64,000 nucleotides of DNA from the NCBI GenBank assembly GCA_029582155.1, contig CM055898.1, positions 37,209,458-37,273,457 on the forward strand. Direction: 5' to 3'. Numbering within the stretch: position 1 is the first letter of the stretch; each line of letters opens with the position of its first letter. Both the position numbers and the translations under genes were made by a program. The notes beneath the pieces are model-generated. The model saw nothing but the letters and a program-made list of their open reading frames with translations, had not been told where the DNA came from and searched no databases. Source of the stretch: Panopea generosa (Eukaryota > Mollusca > Bivalvia > Adapedonta > Hiatellidae). Of this stretch, positions 48,001 through 57,000 are shown in pieces.

Positions 48001-51000
48001 ATGCAATGGGATTAGTTTTGATATCAGAGACTAATTATACCAGTACCATGACGTCTCTTTATAAAAAAATTCATTCCTGTAGCGGTTTAGAGTAAATTTT
48101 GATAAACTGTTAATAACTAATATACGCTAACCCTTTATCCCTTTGGGATTTAACAATTGATTTTAAGGGTTTTATGTACGAGTTTTTCAAAGAACTCTTC
48201 ACGAGTCATTATGTATTTCTGGTGCCGATGCATGCATTGGGTAAACACAGATTCAAAACATTGAGTAGCAAACCCCCGCACAACTTGCTGTACATGCTTC
48301 ACTTATGCATCGATGTTCTCGTGTCTGACTCCTTTAGCTGATAAGGATAGACTTCACCAACGTCACGAGTCCATCATTGATTTATCCCGTCGTCTCGGTC
48401 TCTCATCATCAGCAGTTGAACTTCTACCGTCCGAAAATCGTTTTTGCCACGTGTACACTAATACACGGCATATTTTCGGTTTTTCTGTTGCAGATTTTAT
48501 GATTTGAATGGTATCTCCTGGAGATTTTCATAAAGAATTAATTATAGTGCACTCTTCCGCGACGTTAAATTTGCACGTTTTTTTGCGTCATCAGAATGTC
48601 ATGCAGTTACGGAAACTGGCTGTAAAATGTAAACAACTTGCACGTTGCAGCTGCAATTGTCATGTTATGACGTCGACTTCACATAATTTTTACCGATAAA
48701 TATATCGTATGTATTTTTTCATCTTTCTTGTGATGTCCGACCTGCCCCGCACATCGTTATACGAGTATTCATAAGACATAGTACTTTATAGTAATAAAGT
48801 TGAATTTGATCAAACTGCGTTATTTTTCTGATAACGCCTAGTCTACGCATTTTACGGACACACCTCGTAATATTATTCAAACACTAAATGAGATGACACG
48901 CTTATGAATAAAACATTTATCATAAAATATAGAGATTGGCAGAGCAATATCTGGGACGTGATGACCTAAGGTTTAATTTATAATAGTATTTCATGTACTA
49001 TTAAACACATGCGCTATGTAGATGAACTTAATAAACACGTCAAAACCTGAAAACATGTCTCATGGCGATACAACCATTTTACGAACATGATTTACCCAGG
49101 GTACACCTGTGAGTACCTACATGTATGTATCTTTTGTTATCACGTTCGTATATGTTACACGTATGAAACATATATCGTCTTACATGGCCTAGTGATTAAG
49201 GTGTTCGCCTCGGAAGCGGGAGGTCGAAGTTTCGAAACCTGATGGAAGCACTTGGATTTTTCCGATGCGACCGGTTTCTCAACCAGTAGCTAGTTAAACT
49301 GAAGGGTACCGAATAATAGCCTGACGCCTGGCAATGATAGCTTTCAGAAAGTAACTGTGTACAGCATCAAGGTGTCTCATGAGCCCTTTTAATAGGATGT
49401 GACACTATAATAAACAAACACTTTATTTCTTACTTTTATAGGAAAATATATACTGAAATGATACAAAATCGAGTGAATGGCAGCCATATTATCGAACTAG
49501 TGTCAGGGATATTTACAGTTTTAGAATATAATATGTATGTAAAGGTATTCTATTAATGATTTTGTCAATAAGAATAATCATATTGACAAAATCATAAAAC
49601 AAATACCTTCAACTACATATTATAAAACTGTAAATATCGCTTACAGTACTTTAAGAATGTGGTTCCGAAATTAGCCCGCCGTTTCTCTATCCTGTCAGTG
49701 TATTTCCAATGACATATGTAGTATTCGAAAGAGATTGCCACTGCAAAGCACAATCGCAATAAATGCATAAAATAATTACAATGTATCAGTGTAGTACATA
49801 TATATAAAAGACATGACAAACAGTGACCATTCTTCATTCGAACGGTCAGTAGCAAAACTTGTCACTGGGTAGCTGAAATCTATAAATTGGTAGGACAAGC
49901 CTCCTTCTCCATTACTTCATGTTCACATCATAAAGCGAGATAGTTTAAGTTTGAGTATCCCTGCCAGGTTATTATCAAACAACATATAATTTACGTCATA
50001 TGTTTTGCACATTACGTCATAAATGAGTCTCAACGTCATAGCACGAGAGTTTGATCTCGGCCGTAGGGTGAGATAAAAAATATCTCATCCCGGTAAAAAT
50101 GCAGATATCCTTATCTGGTGTGCAAGGAATACGACAACATGTACCAGGCCCTACTCTCAACTTGAGATTTTCCTCAACTAAAAAATTTGAAATGTTATAA
50201 CTTCATTTACATTGGTCATTTTGCGTGTTATCCTTGTCTAATGATTTAAGATGTGTATCAATGTTTATTATGTAAGGTCATTAAATGTGTAATAAGTTCG
50301 AGTAATAATTTAGAGAAATTGAATATTTTGAGTTGAGGGAACTCTCAGCTTGAGATTTTTAATGAAAAAATGCCCCTTATATAATTAATTTGAGTTTTGA
50401 ATGTGGACTTTCAGTGTCCGATCCTCCGCAAAATTTGTTGATATCTGATTTGAGCAGCAGAAGTATGACCATTTCTTGGGAGGAACCAAACAACACATAT
50501 AGTGAGGACATCCTCGGATACGTCCTGCAGATAAGAACCAGAAATAATGACTGTGTTTTAGAAAGAAGATACATGTGCTCAGATTGTACTAAACATATTG
50601 AGGTACTTTGCATACTATTGTTTCTGTTATCTTTTTATATACGCTTACAATCTGACGTTCATATACATTTAAGTAAAACCGAGCCAGCATGATGCGTCCA
50701 ATGCCTCGAAGTGATGCTTGTTTAAGATATCCTTGAATTAACAATAGTTTAATGTGCCTTGTGGCGTCTGCAAAATGTCTTTCTTACTTTGACGTGTTGT
50801 TGTAACTATTTCTGGTTCTTTGAGATCGTTGATCTCATTAATTTGATGTTTCTAGTATAATAAACTACTGCTTTGAGACATTGCTAGGATGACGTACTGG
50901 TGGGATGTTTCACTTAACGTTATACATCATGAACAGGTTCAGTAAAGTCAAGTGTTTTTTCTAGGTTGTGTTCAAGGGATCATATATCTAATATTATACT

Positions 51001-54000
51001 CGTAATCAACCATATATAAATGGGAAACACAGCTATTACCATATTATGACCAATGCATGCCAACTAATATACCAACCTGCTACACATTGTTAGTACATTT
51101 TAACGGTTAATAATAATTTGGTAAAACAGCTGCTAAGCTGATCAAATTCGCATACATATATAACAAATCAGTTGCTTGACCTGGAAGAGGAAGCGTTTCA
51201 TCGACGGTGTTGTAGAGTTACCAGGACAGAACTTTCGGTTGATAAATAAAGGATCTTACATGAGTGCTTATTTATTACTGAATTTATCAAATGAGTTGGA
51301 ACACATATATTATGCGAGGCTCTGCCGAACATTATATCATTTTTCTCAACGAGTTTGATATATTCAATAATAAATTAGCACGATTATTACATAACATAAA
51401 CGTTTACAGTTACCATTTATTAAACTGAGGATCTAGACAAAATCGGGCATATTTGTGTCCATGAGTCATCGTATGACGTAACGTCTCAAAATAATTTCAT
51501 TTAACTACGGCAAATATACGTAATCGATTAATTCGGGCAAGTCCGAAGATATTTCGGCAATTTACGTACGAGAGCCGAGATATACGGAAAACACCGAGCG
51601 ATTAATCGGAAGTGATATTACACTCGGTTAATATCAAACATATGTCATGTGTTTATTACACTCCTGCACCGTAAATTACGTGATAATGCGTTTTAGGCAA
51701 ACAAAGGAAAGTGATATGCAGTCATTTCGTGATAAGAACCAACTATGTAATATATATACTATTGATTTCTATTCCAGGCACTTTCGTGACGTCAACATTA
51801 AAGGAAAATTATTATCTTTTATATATATTTTATACATATTTTAATTGTTTACAGTTAATGATTTATTTGTTCTTTTTTTATAAGACTGCCTTGAGTGGTC
51901 TTTGTCCAACGAATGCCAGCCTAGAAATACCAAAAACCAAGTTGCAGTTTACCGGTAGGCAGACTTTCATGGCGGACACGTTGTTACCATCTATACAATA
52001 CACAGTCAGTGTAACAGCCATTAACGGCGTAGGGCATGGTCATGCAGCCCAAGCGAATCAGACAACAAATGAAGATGAAAAAGGTTTGTGATAATTAATA
52101 TAAAAGGACCCTTTGTAAGCAAAGGATGCAACACAGAAAAGAAATTACATGTTATTTAAATTGTCAATTAGTAGCAATGTCACGTGGAAAACCACTCATG
52201 TCTCAAAGCAAAGGAGTAAAAATAATGTCGTTGTTTTATCACCTAATTGTCTGGTCTGTTATTGCAGAGATTATTTCTGACTATAGGCTTTGGGAAGGCT
52301 TGGCTGAAACTGGTGATTACTTCATGCACATTAGTTGGGTTTGATGACTTTAATTTAAAATCATTCTCAAACATATAAATTTAGCATTTGTGGTCGAACT
52401 GTGCGTTGTTTCAAGCGCATGGGTTTGGTTTGAGATTAAACTTATTCTTAAACATATGCTGTCCAGACACATTGTCTAAACAGCCTGTCTCATCATATAG
52501 TGTTGAGTAACAGTTAGTCCAACACTATATGTGTTTGAACCAGTATACTACTTATATATAATTAGTTTGATTATTATTTGTATGATTTTTAAATAATAGA
52601 ATATTTAAAATTTACGAATCAGGAGGCAAGAAGCTCAAGGAAACTTTATACGTTATATAGTTTGAACAAAATTGTTTAACATATATTCAAGCTAGCCTGT
52701 TTCACAGCTTAATCCAGTGAAGAAACGGTCGCCTTACAGAAGATCCCATTTTAAGTTCAATATACTTACACCAACATCTTGACAATATGCTTAAACAGTA
52801 TTTCAATTTGTCAAGACACATTGAATTAGCTCCATTATCGAAAAGGAACAGAAATTAAAATAAAACACTCACTGAATCAAAGTATTAAAATACGGGCCGA
52901 CATTTAACACACAGCACGAAATGCTGATGTTGTGAAATTCAAATATATCTGACTACAGTATAAGGATTTTTTGGAGAGAATAGAAGAAAGAATACCTTTT
53001 TTCTTATATCAAAACATTGCTATTTTTGTTAATAAAAGAAATCGTTACGATCACCAATGCAATGAATTCATACTTCTATTGTCATTACTGTATGTATGTA
53101 GGTAGGTAGGTAGGTAGGTAGGTAGGCAGGCAGGCAGGCAGGCAGGCAGGCATGTATGTATGTATGTAGGTATGTAGGTATGTATGGTATTCTACTTTAT
53201 ATATTTATTCTGTATATTGATAATGTGTGTACTGTTGTGGTGGTGTCCCTTGAATGCTACGTCACCATTTGGACTCATCTTTTTCGTATTTATAAAATAT
53301 ACCTGAGCAACTTAATACATACTAATTATGGTTTGTGATTATATGAATACCGTGTGTGATAGCTGACAATGCTATATCTATACGCACTGAACCATTTTCT
53401 GAAAACATAATCATTGAAATATATGGATTGCTCTTTTGTATAAGTGTTAATATTCATATAATTACGCTAACTGATTTATCTATTTTTCATATATGTATTT
53501 TATTACTGAAATAAAACGTTTCCTTTGCTCTTCATTGGTAACATAAATACATGAATTAAGAACTACTCGAACTTCATAGAAAGTGTGTATATATATCAAG
53601 CATTAAGGCCTTACTAATCATACTTTGAGCATTTCTATGTCACAGTGTGTACGTAACCTACTAGGAGAGGAATTTATGTAAGCGGTTCGATTAGCTCAGA
53701 CGGTAGAGCATTCGCCCTGTAAGCAAAGGGTCCCGGGTTCGAGTCCCGGACTGGCTGCATATTTTCTCGTCCTGTTACATTTGGCGCCCTACGAGGGACT
53801 GTGACTGATATATATTCCGAGAAACATTTCACATGATTCTCTGTTCTTTATGGAAATTCGGGACGAATTCCAAATTTGTGAGGGAATATGTCACAGTGTG
53901 TACGTAACCAACTAGGAGAGGAATTTATGTAAGCGGTTCGGTTAGCTCAGACGGTAGAGCATTCACCCCGTAAGCGAAGGGTCCTGGATTCGAGGCTGCA

Positions 54001-57000
54001 TATTTTCTCGTCCTATTATATTTAGCTCCGGGAAACGACGTTGGATATGTTCAGGGTATAGAAGTTTTTCAAGAATATAGATAAAGGACAGACAATGAAT
54101 TGCAAAAAAGACACACGCATATAGATAAAGATATAATCAATTTGCATATATAATACATTGTATGTAACTTAGCAGACCCGATCCAATGCTTTACTACAAA
54201 CTAATATATATGTATTACAAGTGTTTGCATTTAACAACATATCTATATTATTTTTACCAAGTATTTTATGTTAATCATATCAAGTATATAAAAATATTAG
54301 AAAAATGCTTACATTTTGTTTCTTCAGATCCCATAAGCAACACAACTGTAACTACAGTTATTGCAGTTTTGGGCTGTGTCGTCTTTGTGGCGGTAGTCGT
54401 CATTGCAGCTGTATGGTACTACAGACGTCGATTATCAACAGTTATGAAAAACAACGGTTAGTATATTTCATAAAATTTTAAAAAATAAGTTCATTCTAAA
54501 ATTCTATTTTATTTTTACCACCAAAATAATATATATTCAGTCAAGAGGGGTAATTTATTTATTAAATATATTCAAATTTTATCTTCTTAATCAGCCTTTA
54601 ATTTTCGTATTCAAAAAGGAATTGCTTGTATGGTTGATGCAACAAAAGTACACCTCTGAATACATGCCTCAAGTGGATATGCAATTTTAAAGGAATCAGT
54701 ACAATTCATACTTTTCCTCATTAATACTTAAAACTTCAGTTCTATGCTAAATATATATAATATAAAAAGACAAAGTTACTTTTATTTCCCATTTCTTAAA
54801 GTAACTTAAAAAAACTTTATTCTGCTGTGTAATTCTTTCTAAATTTTAGTGTGATTCAATATAAGAACCATTTTATTTTATGATTGTCACAACTAAATAA
54901 AAGCAAACAGAATATAATATAGTATAACATTTACCCTTTCCCGCTACTAAACAAAATGTTGAATAGTTACTTAAACCATTATTGTGTTTAGAATTTAATC
55001 CAATGCTCGAATATTTGAATTTAGGTTAAATGTAATTCCTGGCTAACAAAAACTCATCTTGTTACCTACCCACATTTTTAAAAGGAATATAAACTGAAAG
55101 CGCTATGCAAGCGATCACCTCTATTAAGCAGCCTCTTGTCTTAAGCAGACACATTTGCTGTTTCCCATTTCTGAGCTATCAGAGTAAAATCATCTGTATT
55201 AAGCATCAACCTGTATTATACCCTATACTTTTGATAATTCCGTATACTGGCTGTTTAGTGCATGTTGACTGTATTGGCAAATTACACATAAAAGTTGTAA
55301 ATGGAGACATTTTCAAAAATATCCGTGCACGCACCTGCCGGTTGAAAAATAATTGAAACATGCAATTGTCACAAACTCTATTTTTAGAATGGGTGTGCAC
55401 TATCAATGAATAGTTATAGGTTCCGTACGAAAATCCGACACCATGATAATAGTAAAATGGAAACGAAGAACAAACGCAGTAGTATTCTTGCGTTTTTTTC
55501 TGACATCGAATTCGTAAAACAGGTTATAAGGACCTGACCAATGGTATTATGTGGTCTTCACACAATTGTAAACACTTGACCATTATGCTAGTGAACCGAA
55601 TTTGTTTCCGTTCAGTTGTTGACATTGTGTCTGAGAATCATAGTTTACCTTAACTTATTAAACAATCATATACTAATAAATAAACCCTTGAAAAAATGTC
55701 ACCATTGCCGGTGTGTTAAATATAAACACGTACACAACAACTGACACCGTCTTAGTGTGTGTTAGTTGGTTGGAATACCGAAGGCAGTTCGTTCAAAATA
55801 GGAAATGTAAATAAATCAAATGACGCAGCTTCTGAAAACCGACACATATAATAAAACGGATGTATAACTATATATTATGGATATACAAATGAGTTAACGT
55901 TATACCATGTATATATTATTGCTGGTAATGTTTAGTTGCTATACCATAGTCAGAGTTGAATGCAAATATACTCCTCTTTAGCGTGTTAAGTATATAACAC
56001 GCCATATCTATAGAACCCATCAAAGCAAAAGGGTATATATATATATTGTATAACATAGTGTAGTTGCGAAGAAACTGACGTTTGGTACATCAGAATATAT
56101 CAACATAATACAACTGATACTATAATAACTTATATTTCATTGTGTTTTAACTTTACGCAGGTATATCTGCCGGAAAGAAAACAGAATCGACGTAAGTTAA
56201 CTAATACACAATAATTACTGATAAAGACGATACTATGATACTGTGTAAATAACATAAACGTTTAAAATATTGATACATATTTATATATAAACACCATTCC
56301 TACATGAATATAATATAGGTTAAACATATGCTGCAAACCAAACGCCAGATCATGTGTAACACTTATATTTGTATATGGTTTAAACATATTCAATTGCTTT
56401 TAAATAACAAGCAAACGGGTAAGGTCACAAGTTCTAAGACATAGTCTTCCTTTCAATTTACAATCTACATTAGAATCAAGATGACAATAATATTCAATAG
56501 GAAATGAACAAACAATCAAATAGAAGAAATAGAACAATGGAAAACCAAATGTAGAAACCAACATAAAAAAATAAAGTAAATACATAAAAGATTTTATTTA
56601 CATGCTGTCATAATTTTATTCCGGTGTATTGGAGGGCTGCTAAAATGTGAGTATCTGATACATGTAACACGAGAGTCGGTTGTTGACAAACGTTTCCGGT
56701 ATATAATGAATTGGGCTGCGTTCATCAACGATTAAACACTTTTTTCTCTGTTTATAAACGCAAACGGTGACCAAACGAACGAAAAGTAAAAGGAAATCGG
56801 ATAACATCGGCGTTGTCCCTTTATTTCTCTTTCAGGCACATAATTAAACACAAGCAAACAATATTTTTGTTTATAATACATGTAACACACTGTTAATAAA
56901 TCGATTTGCAGCATTACTTATAGTATTATTATGTGAATCTTAAATTGTATTTTGCATTGCGTGATAGTCTCTTGTAATTCCTATATTTAAATGACTTTGT

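Larger units (their letters stand above)
38148..48054 (+). repeat. Segmental duplication, copy B (9.9 kb)
   Basis: Second direct copy. It differs from copy A mainly by microsatellite and poly-A lengths, a few substitutions and the extra 2.0-kb segment 43014-45029. Because that segment continues the LINE reverse transcriptase fragment that copy A breaks off, copy B is probably the original arrangement here and copy A carries the deletion. Confidence 0.95.
53638..54020 (+). mobile_element. Miniature LTR-like element (TRIM/SMART type) with tRNA-like sequence in each terminal repeat
   Basis: Two direct repeats (53638-53779 and 53889-54020) begin TGTCACAGTGTGTACGTAAC; the first ends GTTACA, so the repeat has TG...CA ends. 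Two bases after the first repeat lies TGGCGCCCTACGAGGGAC, which matches 15 of 18 bases of the primer-binding site complementary to tRNA-Lys. The short interior (about 109 bp) has no coding capacity, and a purine-rich GAGGGAA precedes the second repeat. Each repeat contains a tRNA-Thr-like sequence. It is a non-coding fossil of LTR kin within a receptor intron; a tandem tRNA SINE is the alternative. Confidence 0.55.

Noticed and set aside
48313-48699. Two adjacent open frames (64 and 63 codons)
   Set aside because: No recognised similarity, separated by a stop, no splice sites in phase with the receptor; probably chance in a less AT-rich patch.
49178-49260. tRNA gene with CGG anticodon
   Set aside because: The T stem is not formed and the sequence runs into a SINE body.
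53682-53757. Functional tRNA-Thr gene
   Set aside because: The acceptor stem does not pair, position 33 is C, and a second degenerate copy lies in a matching terminal repeat; it is better seen as part of a mobile element.
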